Origin: Candidatus Dojkabacteria bacterium
GTDB lineage: Bacteria > Patescibacteria > Dojkabacteria > SC72
Length of the DNA stretch: 64,000 nt
Reading direction: 5' to 3'
Assembly: GCA_023229785.1 (NCBI GenBank)
Contig: JALNYV010000006.1
Location: 8,695-72,694, forward strand
Made by a program: the position numbers and the translations under genes. A model generated the notes under the pieces. It made no database searches. It was not told the origin of the DNA and saw only the letters and a list, made by a program, of their open reading frames with translations. This document shows, piece by piece, positions 1-8,232 of this stretch (its first letter is position 1; every line of letters starts with the position of its first letter).

Positions 1-468
1 AAGAGCACACACACCAACGTTGCTATAATTTGTCCAGATCATGGGGAATTTTATCAATCACCATGTAGCCATACTTCTATGAAAACAGGATGCCCAAGGT
101 GTGTCACTCACACATATTCTAAACAATGTATAGGTTGGTTAGATTCAATAACTGAGAGAGAGAACATTCACATAAGTCATGCTCTCAATGGTGGAGAATA
201 TAAGTATAATCCAAAAAATAAAAAACAAAGCGCGGATGGATTTTGCAAGGAAACAAACACTGTGTATGAGTTTCACGGTGATTATTGGCACGGTAATCCT
301 AATACTCAACGTTCAGATAAAATAAATGGAACAAATTATAAAACCATGGGTGAACTATATCAAGCCACAGTGGAAAGAGAAGAAAAAATCAAATCACTTG
401 GCTATAACTTAGTAGTAATGTGGGAGTCTGATTGGAAAGAACTACAAAAGCTTTCTAAAATAAAATAG
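1..468 (+). CDS. Homing endonuclease, Vsr-like, C-terminal part (5' cut by window edge)
   Basis: The frame is open from the first base, so the gene starts outside the window. The visible part begins in a zinc-binding module (ICPDHGEFYQSP, then GCPRC) and ends in a Vsr/PD-(D/E)XK-like nuclease domain with the signature ADGFCKETNTVYEFHGDYWH. It shares this domain with the endonucleases at 17151 and 26252 and with a decayed copy at 7262. Such proteins cut intron-less or related phage DNA and spread by gene conversion (family knowledge). A bidirectional hairpin terminator overlaps the stop codon. Homing role is inferred from family; the nuclease domain is clear. Confidence 0.8.
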   Translation, partial: KSTHTNVAIICPDHGEFYQSPCSHTSMKTGCPRCVTHTYSKQCIGWLDSITERENIHISHALNGGEYKYNPKNKKQSADGFCKETNTVYEFHGDYWHGNPNTQRSDKINGTNYKTMGELYQATVEREEKIKSLGYNLVVMWESDWKELQKLSKIK

Positions 469-478
469 AAAGCTTTTG
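445..478. terminator. Bidirectional rho-independent terminator
   Basis: An 11-bp inverted repeat, CAAAAGCTTTC with GAAAGCTTTTG, overlaps the stop of the endonuclease. It lies between the convergent 468 (+) and 494 (-) gene ends. Confidence 0.7.
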
Positions 479-493
479 TGTTTACTAGTAAAC

Positions 494-2494
494 TTATTTC
501 TTTTTCTTTGCTTTCGGCTTCACAGTATCCACTACAACTTTGGGGGCGTAAATTGATTTCCCAGCATTTTGAAAGCCCTTCATCCAAGCTTTGTGAGCAA
601 TACTGCCTTTGGGGTGTGGACTTTGAGGAGCTTTGGCGTGATGGTTCATGTAAGCATTGTGAGCTTCAGTTTCAATTTCATCTTGCAATTTTTTCATATT
701 AGCTGCTGTATTGCTTCCAGTAAGCAGGTCATTTAGAAAACTAACTCTTGATCCTTGTTTACTAGTAGATTTAACTTCTTCGTCCTCCACTGGTTGCTCA
801 ACCGGTAACAAATCTTTTGTAGCTACCATTGTAATTCTACCTGTTGAATTATTGGTGTCTAGTACACCTGTATAGTCGCCGCCTGCCGGAGGAATGTCAA
901 CTTTATATTGCTTTCCCGTTTTCTTACAGGTAACCAATTGACCTTTGTGAAACTGACTTCCGCGGTCTGCAAGTTCTTCATTTTCCTCAGGACGTTTTGA
1001 TTTTCTACTCAACATTGTCCCATTGCCTACAGACCTATGCTCATATTCATCATCTTCATCTTTGTAACGATCTTCCGTCATATCTAAACCTTGGTTGATT
1101 GTTTCATCATCAAGATCTGCATCATCTTCATCATAATCATCACGATCACCTCTCTTATCCGTAGGTTCATCGTCATCAATAGCATCATAATCTTCATCAT
1201 CTAAATTATCGTACTTGTTATTGTTTGGTAATTCAAAATCCTCATCATCATATCCACGATCATCCTCTTCAAAGTCATCATCGGATTCTTCATCTTCCAT
1301 ACTTTGACTTTGTTTAAATAATTGGGAGAACGCTGATTCCTCTTCTTCATATTTTGGATTACGAGGTTTTTTCTTAAATGCTGGTAGGTGCGATGGGGGA
1401 GCAGGTAAAGCATGGTCTCTTGCATGGTTCAGGACATTTGCAAATTCTGCAGATTCTTGATCGTCCAACTCTTCATCCCAATCTAACATAGGCTCGTGGG
1501 ATGCTTCTTCATCTTCTTCTGATTTGGTACCTGATGCAACACCGGCAGCAAATCCGCGGTTATACTTAGCTGTCCACGCTTTACCAAAATGAGCATATTG
1601 TGTTACTTGTTTTTTACCCTGAACACCGTGAGTAAATCCGATATCATATGCTTTAGATGGTTCTTCGTTTTCCTCACCTTGTTGATGATCAAGATCTCCA
1701 GCTGTATATCCACGATCATATTCAACACGGTCACTATCTTTATCAAATGGTGCATATTTAGGAATAGGTTTTTGTCCTGATTTTTTATGTTTAACCCCTA
1801 GATCATAAAACCAAGAAGAACTTTCTTCATTTTCTTCTTTTCTCCTAAACGGATCATTCAGTTGGTTGTCCAACTGTCCTTTTTTATAACCTCTTTCATA
1901 CTCTCTACCAGGATCTCTGCCCATTTGAGCATATCTTGAAGTTCTTATTTGTCCACCTTTGCCATGACGAAATCCTGTAGTATAAGCTCCAGAACTTTCT
2001 TCATTTTCCTGAGCATCCATTGAATTCATGGTGTTGAAGTTTCTATTTCTTGCTCTAAGCGTATCCCCAGGTTGCTCTTCATCTTGGCAACCTTTCATCT
2101 TATTGAGTGCATACGATAATTGTTCTTCTTCTTCCTGAGCCCTTGCCACTCTCTCTACTTTGGAGTGTTGTTTTTGGGCTTTATATTTTGCCCACAACAC
2201 ATTGATAATAGCTTCTTGCATATCTTGATCTATGGGAGCTGGATCATTCTCCAACACTGCCCCTGCTGTATCAGCAAATACATTTTTTGAGCTGATCTTA
2301 AGACCTTCATCTTTCGCATATCCACATATCACATCTAACCATTTTTTGTAATCAGGTTCCGAAACCTGATATGATTCTACAATCCTACGAGCGGTTTTTG
2401 TATCTACAACACTCTCTAATATTGATATAGTAGTGTTTTGCTTATCACTAAGTTTTATTTGAAGCAGAGCTTCTTTTAATAAGTTAAAGGACAT
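494..2494 (-). CDS. Large acidic protein with RMF-like repeats, probable virion/head protein
   Basis: 666 aa. The N-terminal ~130 residues are a mixed helical domain. They are followed by three ~55-residue repeats of the form A-Y-x2-G-(x)-HG...YA...Y-x-RG-(Y/F)-x2-G, and a partial fourth unit near the C-terminus (AHKAWMKGFQNAGK). The pattern resembles the ribosome-modulation-factor fold that recurs in phage proteins. Modules are separated by E-E-(N/D)-E-E linkers seen at least seven times, and the middle (about 350-480) is extremely Asp/Glu-rich. The C-terminus is a basic KPKAKKKK tail. A late-type promoter lies 38 bases upstream and the SD is CAAGGAGAACC. Head or internal protein is an inference; no enzyme motif is visible. 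Confidence 0.6.
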   Translation of the reverse strand: MSFNLLKEALLQIKLSDKQNTTISILESVVDTKTARRIVESYQVSEPDYKKWLDVICGYAKDEGLKISSKNVFADTAGAVLENDPAPIDQDMQEAIINVLWAKYKAQKQHSKVERVARAQEEEEQLSYALNKMKGCQDEEQPGDTLRARNRNFNTMNSMDAQENEESSGAYTTGFRHGKGGQIRTSRYAQMGRDPGREYERGYKKGQLDNQLNDPFRRKEENEESSSWFYDLGVKHKKSGQKPIPKYAPFDKDSDRVEYDRGYTAGDLDHQQGEENEEPSKAYDIGFTHGVQGKKQVTQYAHFGKAWTAKYNRGFAAGVASGTKSEEDEEASHEPMLDWDEELDDQESAEFANVLNHARDHALPAPPSHLPAFKKKPRNPKYEEEESAFSQLFKQSQSMEDEESDDDFEEDDRGYDDEDFELPNNNKYDNLDDEDYDAIDDDEPTDKRGDRDDYDEDDADLDDETINQGLDMTEDRYKDEDDEYEHRSVGNGTMLSRKSKRPEENEELADRGSQFHKGQLVTCKKTGKQYKVDIPPAGGDYTGVLDTNNSTGRITMVATKDLLPVEQPVEDEEVKSTSKQGSRVSFLNDLLTGSNTAANMKKLQDEIETEAHNAYMNHHAKAPQSPHPKGSIAHKAWMKGFQNAGKSIYAPKVVVDTVKPKAKKKK

Positions 2495-2531
2495 TTTTTG
2501 GTTCTCCTTGACATTTCAATCATGATAAGAA

Positions 2532-2539
2532 TATTTATG
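2532..2539 (-). promoter_or_regulatory. T4-late-like promoter
   Basis: The minus strand reads CATAAATA about 38 bases before the start at 2494. Confidence 0.5.
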
Positions 2540-2556
2540 CTAAATGAACAAAAGCT

Positions 2557-3402
2557 TTACTTTAAATAGACGTGCTTTACTAATGTAATTGCTTCTGGTG
2601 GAACATAGTTTAGTGAATATAGTGCCATGTGTGGTCCTTCCTCATCTACATTGGGATCTTTATATAATTTAAAATATCCAAGTCCTCTAATATTGGGGAT
2701 CTTAGAAGTATCAATTTGTAATATAGCCCAGCTCTTATAGTGTGTGACTGGATTGAATTTGTTTTTATTATATATTTCATTAGATGATTGTTTAATTCGT
2801 TCTGATGCAAGTGTTGGTATTGTTCTTACAGCAGCTTTTAGTGTAGTGGTAAAATATACCCTAGATGGGTGAAACGCTATTACAGATTTAGACCTTGGAG
2901 ATAACCCAAAGCGTTTTATTTTATTTTGCCATGTATCAGAAGGAGTAACGTGGTATATCCAAGTGGGTGTAACTATATTCACACCTCTAATGGGTTCAAT
3001 TGTTATTATTGCACGTCCATAATCTTTCGTTTTCAATGTTGACATTGCTTGATCTATATTATTAATGGAAGTGATACCAATCTGCACTGTTGATATGAAC
3101 CAACCCACATTAGTTATAAACTGCTCTAATTTATGTATAGGGGACTCTCTATCAGCCGCCACCTCAATTAAAATATTATTTGGATCAATAGCTAAAGGAT
3201 AGATATACACACTATTTGAGAATTGTGATCGTAATTTTCTAACAACTAATTCTCTTGGATGAGAGGCTAATTCTCCCTCTTTGAGAAATTGTTGATCCAT
3301 TACAATGAATTGATCTTCATACTCACTAAGATATCTATCATAGGCTCCTTGAAGCCTATGGTTGTGGGGTAGAATTGGGATTAATATTTCATTTAGTTTC
3401 AT
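2557..3402 (-). CDS. Uncharacterised protein, possible ADP-ribosyl/phosphotransferase-like fold
   Basis: 281 aa, starting MKLNEI, the N-terminal signature shared by many proteins here. The middle contains IYHVTPSDTWQNKIKRFGL followed by a PSRVYFTTTLKAA stretch. The arrangement YHVT...GL.P...RVYF resembles the NAD-binding start of ART/KptA/DarT-type folds, but no clear catalytic Glu or Arg set can be assigned. It lies downstream of the P-loop gene at 3413 with a 10-base gap. The family link is a weak inference; hypothetical protein is the safe call. Confidence 0.45.
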   Translation of the reverse strand: MKLNEILIPILPHNHRLQGAYDRYLSEYEDQFIVMDQQFLKEGELASHPRELVVRKLRSQFSNSVYIYPLAIDPNNILIEVAADRESPIHKLEQFITNVGWFISTVQIGITSINNIDQAMSTLKTKDYGRAIITIEPIRGVNIVTPTWIYHVTPSDTWQNKIKRFGLSPRSKSVIAFHPSRVYFTTTLKAAVRTIPTLASERIKQSSNEIYNKNKFNPVTHYKSWAILQIDTSKIPNIRGLGYFKLYKDPNVDEEGPHMALYSLNYVPPEAITLVKHVYLK

Positions 3403-3412
3403 ATATTTAGCA

Positions 3413-3841
3413 TTAATATAGCGTTGAAAGACTCACAATAATTTCATCACCAGATTTTACTAAAGCATCTAATAATTTTTGAGTATCTTTACCATGGAAA
3501 TCATTTACGCTAAACTCATCCAACCAAATGATATTATATGTCTGATTAATCGCTGGGTGTGCATCTGGTTTGAAGTTTATTAAAGTGTGTGATGCAAAGG
3601 CATTTGCCACACCCTTCCCATGGTGATGTAGCATCAGAAGGGATGGATATAAAATAATATCATCTTCTGTAGCGTGAGTTTTAATGTAAGTGCTCTTGCC
3701 GACTTGACGGGGGAGTAAAAGTTGGATGGTTCTAAATTCTCTCATATACTGGGGAAGGCTTAGGCACATTCTTGCTTCTTGGTTGACACTTTGTCTAACT
3801 AATTGAATTGATTTGTCCACTATACTTGTACAATATTTCAT
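3413..3841 (-). CDS. Small P-loop ATPase, terminase/helicase-like
   Basis: 142 aa. It has a Walker A motif in LLLPRQVGKSTYI (about residues 41-53) and a Walker B in YNIIWLDEFS (about 103-112), followed by SGDEIIVSLST, which resembles a motif-III/coupling strand. The Arg-Gln-x-Gly-Lys-Ser-Thr order resembles phage large-terminase ATPases (RQ-x-GK-[ST]), but the protein has only a minimal ATPase domain and no nuclease. It could be a stand-alone regulator or a remnant. Neighbours give no clear role. Confidence 0.5.
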   Translation of the reverse strand: MKYCTSIVDKSIQLVRQSVNQEARMCLSLPQYMREFRTIQLLLPRQVGKSTYIKTHATEDDIILYPSLLMLHHHGKGVANAFASHTLINFKPDAHPAINQTYNIIWLDEFSVNDFHGKDTQKLLDALVKSGDEIIVSLSTLY

Positions 3842-3920
3842 TTTAATACTCCTAGGTTGTGTATGTGTTTATTGTTGCACACTTTTTACATTGGTCTTAC
3901 TTTTGTTTATATCTATAATT

Positions 3921-4163
3921 CTACTGTTGTCTCTCTATTAATTTAATTAAGTCTTTAAATGCTAATTGTTTTTGATCATCACAATGGATCATATAATCTT
4001 CTAAGCATTCTATTGTAGTATAATACGATCGTTTTTCAAAATCACCCTGACCATCACCACAATATATAGATCTGGTCCTATTAACTAGTTCACCATCTCT
4101 GTTGGTATCTTGCCAAGTATCAATTTCAATACTGTTAATATACTTTTCGATTCTTGTGTCCAT
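3921..4163 (-). CDS. Hypothetical small protein
   Basis: 80 aa, acidic, with a charged C-terminal helix. No recognised domain. It follows the QueD-like gene by 12 bases, so is probably co-transcribed with it. The SD-like TAGGAGACATCCACA precedes the ATG. Confidence 0.5.
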   Translation of the reverse strand: MDTRIEKYINSIEIDTWQDTNRDGELVNRTRSIYCGDGQGDFEKRSYYTTIECLEDYMIHCDDQKQLAFKDLIKLIERQQ

Positions 4164-4175
4164 TGTGGATGTCTC

Positions 4176-5048
4176 CTATTGCATATAAACACCTTTGGAT
4201 AATCCCTCACTTATATAGAAAGGACTGAAAAGACCAAATCTATAATTTACATAATTTGCAATATACTCAACTGTCGTTTCTGTGGCAAGGATTATAATTT
4301 TATTTAGATCCTTTTTGTAAGTAGCACCAAAGAATCCTCTTTTGGGAGTAGTATAAGAAATTGTAATTATTTCATCATCTTCATACACTATATTTTCTGG
4401 ATTAATGAAAACAGCATTGTGTAATTCTGAAGCTATGTAATCACAGGTATCTTGATCTTCATATGAGATGAAACTTAGATGGCCATGGAAAATATTGTTG
4501 CACCCATAAGAGGAACTATCCTTTAATCCGTGGCTATATCTAAAGAAACTAATTGGTAAATCGGGATCACAAACGTGAGCATCAGTTGTATTAATGCACT
4601 TAACTTCAATATTAACATCTGGATATTGTGGCCGTAAGCATTCTGTAAGATGATTAGCAATAGCATCTCCAATAAAATCATCACTAAATTTTAAATCTTT
4701 GGGATTTTTAATGTATCTAATAGCATCAGCAGGAACTGTTCCACTGAATGCTGGAGTGCCTATGGTAACAACACTTTCAGCTTCTGTAAAATTACATTTT
4801 GAATATCCTTCAATGATCCACAATTTATGATCAAATCCATTAGTTTCCACATCGAAAATGTGTTTATCAATATGAAATTTTAAATCGTGTTTTATCGTGC
4901 TAAAGTCGACTACAACTGACTCATCTGATGATACTTCACCAGATACCAAAAAATTTGGGTTATAAGACCCACCGATTACTTGGCCTGTGTCTGAAACATA
5001 AGCATGATCTATGATGGATAAGTTGCTAAGAAATAAGGTACTTTTCAT
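4176..5048 (-). CDS. QueD/6-pyruvoyl-tetrahydropterin-synthase-like protein, two-domain
   Basis: 290 aa, about twice a normal QueD. QueD makes 6-carboxy-tetrahydropterin in preQ0 synthesis. The N-terminal half has ESVVVDFSTIKHDL and a GFDHKLW element, matching the conserved VxDFxxLK...DHxxLN of the family, but the first zinc histidines are not evident. The C-terminal half has YGCNNIFHGHLSF (about 180-192), matching the family's Cys...HGH zinc/active site, and ETTVEYIANYV, like the family's PTxENxA helix. It therefore reads as two fused PTPS-like domains, one degenerate. QueE-like and DpdA-like genes at 10.5 and 14.7 kb support a deazaguanine role. Assignment is moderate. Confidence 0.5.
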   Translation of the reverse strand: MKSTLFLSNLSIIDHAYVSDTGQVIGGSYNPNFLVSGEVSSDESVVVDFSTIKHDLKFHIDKHIFDVETNGFDHKLWIIEGYSKCNFTEAESVVTIGTPAFSGTVPADAIRYIKNPKDLKFSDDFIGDAIANHLTECLRPQYPDVNIEVKCINTTDAHVCDPDLPISFFRYSHGLKDSSSYGCNNIFHGHLSFISYEDQDTCDYIASELHNAVFINPENIVYEDDEIITISYTTPKRGFFGATYKKDLNKIIILATETTVEYIANYVNYRFGLFSPFYISEGLSKGVYMQ

Positions 5049-5087
5049 TTTTATTTTCCTTTTATATTTATATTTAATTTAACAATT

Positions 5088-5116
5088 AGTATACTACACA
5101 ACACGAAAAAGAACAA
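5088..5116 (-). promoter_or_regulatory. Sigma70-like promoter
   Basis: Minus strand: TTGTTC, 17 bases, TATACT, 40 bases before the start at 5048. It is a near copy of the element at 5209. Confidence 0.55.
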
Positions 5117-5179
5117 CTATATTTTGTTTAATTTATTCCAAGCTTGTTCTATAAATTCAGCTGTGGTCTTTTTTCTCAT
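5117..5179 (-). pseudogene. Remnant of homing endonuclease N-terminus
   Basis: A 20-codon frame reads MRKKTTAEFIEQAWNKLNKI and then stops. It matches the repeated N-terminal module of the endonuclease at 26252 (TTEDFIEKANIIHNNKYDY). The SD is AAGGAAATAA. It is placed between two near-identical promoters, which suggests an old insertion that also duplicated the promoter. It could be translated, but a function is unlikely. Confidence 0.5.
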
Positions 5180-5208
5180 TTATTTCCTTATTATGTTATT
5201 TAGTGTTT

Positions 5209-5237
5209 AGTATACTATATAGTTTTAGAAAGATCAA
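5209..5237 (-). promoter_or_regulatory. Sigma70-like promoter (duplicate of 5088 element)
   Basis: Minus strand: TTGATC, 17 bases, TATACT, upstream of the remnant at 5117. Confidence 0.5.
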
Positions 5238-5331
5238 CTATAAATAAATATTATGAATAATATGTTGAATTTTATTCAAAATGTATTACACTATAATCTC
5301 TTTAAAATATTACAACTGGAGCATAACCCCA

Positions 5332-5511
5332 ATGAGAGAAGAATTAGAATTAGAATTAGAAGCCATAGAATTTTATTTAGCATATTTGCACGAAGGTAGA
5401 CAAGGTATAAACTATGTTCACATAAAGAAAGAGGAACAGTTAATAGAATTAATATTAGCATATGAAGGTATATTAGATGTATTGAAATATAAAATAGACC
5501 TTGCAGAATAG
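5332..5511 (+). CDS. Small acidic helical protein
   Basis: 59 aa, starting MREELELELEAIEFY, mostly amphipathic helix. The ATG at 5332 was chosen over an ATG at 5281 because a GGAG lies 10 bases upstream. An overlapping minus-strand frame encodes an unlikely Leu/Ile string. A strong bidirectional terminator follows. No recognised family. Confidence 0.5.
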   Translation: MREELELELEAIEFYLAYLHEGRQGINYVHIKKEEQLIELILAYEGILDVLKYKIDLAE

Positions 5512-5539
5512 AAACAAGCATAACCAATTGCTTTTATAG

Positions 5540-5576
5540 AAAAAGCCTAATAATTATATAATTATTAGGCTTTTTT
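5540..5576. terminator. Bidirectional rho-independent terminator
   Basis: A long hairpin, AAGCCTAATAATTAT and its complement, is flanked by A- and T-runs. It lies between convergent genes ending at 5511 (+) and 5585 (-). Confidence 0.85.
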
Positions 5577-5584
5577 ATTATATA

Positions 5585-7261
5585 CTACTCTTGGTTGGTT
5601 ACGTACCTATCATAGGCTCCCTTCCAATTTCCTGTTAATTCACCCCTTGCAGTATCAATATTTACCAATGTAGGATGTGCTACAACTGCTGGTGATATTG
5701 TACTTAAGTTAGCCAATGGAGAAGCGAATAGTGTACCAGCTGTAATTGAAACCGTTGAAGGATTTGCAATAATCGTGGCTGTAATTTTAATACTTCCGTT
5801 AGGACCACTAAATGCTGGACCCACTTGATCATAACTTGTCAATGCTGCAAACAAGTGATTAGTACCAGAATCCACAATAGCTACTGTACTTGTTGAACCT
5901 GCAGTAGCAGACAATACTTGAATATTACCAAGTGTATTTACAGATGCTACAGCTGAGGCTGCAAGGTCGGTATTAATCTCATTAATCAAAGTTGTAAATG
6001 TTTGAGCTGCACTTCCTAAAATTGAAATTGCTTTAGCTGAACCATCCACTGTTATAGTAGCTGTATAAGTAGTTGCACTTACTAATCCAGTAGCATCACC
6101 AACAAGCTTGGGAGTGCTAAACAAAACGTTTTGGAACCCAGGAGCAGATGGAATTATCGTTGCATTTGCAATGTTCGTACCTATCACTGGTGCTGTGATA
6201 GCAACATAATTTGTTAGTGTGCTAAATAAATCAACATCTGTAATAGCAACTGTGGATAATACACCCAACCTAGTTGCTGTGATTCTTAAGTTACCATTAA
6301 CTATGGTAGCAGTAGCATTACCAGAAAGATCAGTATTAAGTTCAGATAATAATGTTGTATAAGTTTGAGCTGCACCACCAACTATTGAAATTGGGGTAGG
6401 TACACCTTCAATGGCAACAGAAGCTGTATATACAGTTGCATCATTAGCTAACCCCGTTGGACTACCAACTACTTTAGCTCCACCAACGTTAACACCCTGA
6501 AACCCCGCGGTGTATGACAGGTCAGTGTTGATCTCATTGACAAGAGTTGTGAATGTTTGAGCATCACTACCTAATATTGAAATAGATTTTGAAACACCTC
6601 CAGCAACTATAGTTGAAGTGTATGTAGTGGCACCAACTAAATCTGTAGCTGTTCCACCTGTTAATAACGTAAAGTTTACTTTTTGAAAACCATAAGGATC
6701 CAAAGTGCACACTCTTTCTCTTAGTGTAGCTTCCAATGTATTTTTCATTGCTGTAGTATATGTTCCAGTGTCTGGCTGTGGCCACTTGTTGGCAATGTTG
6801 TTTGAACCTCCAAGTGATAACGGTATGAGTGAATCTAAAGTACAACCGCCAACACAGGGCGCAGCACTTTTCTTAAATGGGAAGTGATTGTTTACAAATA
6901 CTTGCTGGGCTTTTCCATTTAATACAGTAGATTCAGCTGGGACGTTGGCTAAATAACGTTCATTGCAGATATCTGCCAATTGAGGGATTGAAAGTGATTC
7001 ACCTGGAGACAGTGCATTGAATGGCAGATCTACAGGTGAGCAAGCTGGGGGGACAACACTAGGATTTGCTGAACTGCATAACCTTGGTCTAGCCAACACT
7101 CTTGATGTGTCTACACATTGAGGGGGTTGAATATTTGGGGTATAGATACTACAGGTTGGTGGGCTGAGTCCGAAAACTGCGGCGGGACTTGAGTTTCCAG
7201 CATTTGCTGGACTGGCTAATATTGCCAGGAAAAATACTATAATTGGTGCAAGATATTTCAT
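5585..7261 (-). CDS. Secreted protein: signal peptide, HNH-like region, three beta-type repeats
   Basis: 558 aa. A clear signal peptide (MKYLAPIIVFFLAILASPANA) precedes a Cys/Pro-rich segment. Next comes a region like secreted HNH-family proteins (TLDSLIPLSLGGSNNIANKW...MKNTLEATLRERVC), except that the usual DHLIPL reads DSLIPL, so the catalytic His is missing. The C-terminal ~350 residues hold three ~110-residue repeats with TTYT(S/A)TI...ISILGS(D/A)AQTFTTL(V/I)NEINTDL, a repeat type seen in T4-like virion proteins. It probably has a structural or adhesive role outside the cytoplasm (inference). A late-type promoter lies 29 bases upstream. Confidence 0.6.
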   Translation of the reverse strand: MKYLAPIIVFFLAILASPANAGNSSPAAVFGLSPPTCSIYTPNIQPPQCVDTSRVLARPRLCSSANPSVVPPACSPVDLPFNALSPGESLSIPQLADICNERYLANVPAESTVLNGKAQQVFVNNHFPFKKSAAPCVGGCTLDSLIPLSLGGSNNIANKWPQPDTGTYTTAMKNTLEATLRERVCTLDPYGFQKVNFTLLTGGTATDLVGATTYTSTIVAGGVSKSISILGSDAQTFTTLVNEINTDLSYTAGFQGVNVGGAKVVGSPTGLANDATVYTASVAIEGVPTPISIVGGAAQTYTTLLSELNTDLSGNATATIVNGNLRITATRLGVLSTVAITDVDLFSTLTNYVAITAPVIGTNIANATIIPSAPGFQNVLFSTPKLVGDATGLVSATTYTATITVDGSAKAISILGSAAQTFTTLINEINTDLAASAVASVNTLGNIQVLSATAGSTSTVAIVDSGTNHLFAALTSYDQVGPAFSGPNGSIKITATIIANPSTVSITAGTLFASPLANLSTISPAVVAHPTLVNIDTARGELTGNWKGAYDRYVTNQE

Positions 7262-7363
7262 TTAAAGCTCCTTGGTTTTAGTTGGTGTTGTATTTATAGT
7301 TTTGTTTTGCTTAGTCCAATCACTCTCCCACATAACTACTAAATTATAGCCAAGTGATTTAAT
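7262..7363 (-). pseudogene. Remnant of Vsr-like homing endonuclease C-terminus
   Basis: The minus-strand frame reads IKSLGYNLVVMWESDWTKQN and ends at a TAA directly before the ATG of the 7261 gene. It is nearly identical to the C-terminus of the endonuclease at 1-468 (IKSLGYNLVVMWESDWKELQ). The nuclease core is gone. The terminator and promoter module just upstream (7376-7439) is the same type that precedes the intact endonuclease at 26252. Confidence 0.8.
7290..7298 (-). promoter_or_regulatory. T4-late-like promoter
   Basis: The minus strand reads TATAAATAC, 29 bases before the start at 7261 and inside the endonuclease remnant. Confidence 0.65.
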
Positions 7364-7375
7364 TTTCTTTCTTCC

Positions 7376-7415
7376 ACAAAAAATCCCTATTAAAAATAAT
7401 ACTAATAGGGATTTT
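7376..7415 (-). terminator. Rho-independent terminator
   Basis: A 13-bp stem, AAAATCCCTATTA with TAATAGGGATTTT, is followed on the minus strand by a T-run. It overlaps the -10 of the promoter at 7411. Confidence 0.75.
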
Positions 7416-7439
7416 ATCATACTTTAAACAAGAAGTCAA
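7411..7439 (-). promoter_or_regulatory. Sigma70-like promoter overlapping a terminator
   Basis: Minus strand: TTGACT, 17 bases, TAAAAT. The -10 sits in the terminator stem, the same composite as at 27599-27653. Confidence 0.55.
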
Positions 7440-7442
7440 CAA

Positions 7443-8201
7443 TTAATCTTCTAATTGTACTTTTTCAATATCACACAGTTGGTTCTTGTAATCTTTTAGA
7501 TAAGTTGCTATTTTTTCTGCCTCTTCTATAGTCTGTACAAATACTGGTTCTTGATCAATACTATTTTCAGAAATCCATTGGTATAAATTCATCATTCTGT
7601 TCTCATGAAGTACATAAGATGGAATGTGAGGATGTCTTAACAAGTACCCTTCCTTGACAACTTGGTTCTTGATAGACTGGTATATAGTAGAAAATCCTGA
7701 TTTTGTCATACCGAAACCCTCAGCGGCTTTCCAAGCTTCCTTCCTATTATATCCGTTAGCCTTAATCCATGATCTAAGTTGTCCACTTTTGCTGCTTTCC
7801 TGTGGAGCCTTACCTTTTCTCTTAGCAACTACAGCTTCTTCTTTTTTCTCTTCAGTTGGAGTTTCTTTCTTTTCATCTTTAGCTACTTTAGTTTCTTGTT
7901 CTGCTTTTTCTTTAGCAGGAGATTCAGCTTTTTCGTGAGCTTCATTTTTAGCAGCTTTTTGTTTAGCGTTTCTACTCTTGTGAGCATTAGCTAAAGCTTC
8001 AATATCTTTATCCACATCTACTTCTGCAGTTTTTGGAAGCGCTATCTTCCTTTTCTTTAATTCTTTCTCTGCACGCTTGACGTCTGGATCTTCATCATCT
8101 GAGTCATCTTCATCATAAGCTTCATTCAGTGTCTTCTTTTTTAGTTCTGCAGCTTCATATATTCCAGCAATTCTGCGTATGTCATTTATATCCCATCCCA
8201 T
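7443..8201 (-). CDS. Lys/Glu-rich protein with structural N-terminal motif
   Basis: 252 aa from the second of two tandem ATGs, which sits at better distance from GGGAG. The N-terminus, GWDINDIRRIAGIYEAA, resembles the short N-terminal helix of T4-like head proteins and of the neighbour at 8228. An alanine/lysine/glutamate-rich low-complexity segment (about 20-135) is followed by a compact region, QLRSWIKANGYNRKEAWKAA, that may be a small DNA-binding or helical domain. A late-type promoter precedes it. Virion role is inferred. Confidence 0.5.
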   Translation of the reverse strand: MGWDINDIRRIAGIYEAAELKKKTLNEAYDEDDSDDEDPDVKRAEKELKKRKIALPKTAEVDVDKDIEALANAHKSRNAKQKAAKNEAHEKAESPAKEKAEQETKVAKDEKKETPTEEKKEEAVVAKRKGKAPQESSKSGQLRSWIKANGYNRKEAWKAAEGFGMTKSGFSTIYQSIKNQVVKEGYLLRHPHIPSYVLHENRMMNLYQWISENSIDQEPVFVQTIEEAEKIATYLKDYKNQLCDIEKVQLED

Positions 8202-8223
8202 CATGTTCTCCCAATATTTTGTG

Positions 8224-8232
8224 GTATTTATT
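8224..8232 (-). promoter_or_regulatory. T4-late-like promoter
   Basis: Minus strand AATAAATAC, about 25 bases before the start at 8201. Confidence 0.4.

Noticed and set aside
5291..5527. Minus-strand frame opposite the 5332 gene
   Set aside because: It encodes an Ile/Leu string with no SD; the plus-strand frame has GGAG and a normal composition.
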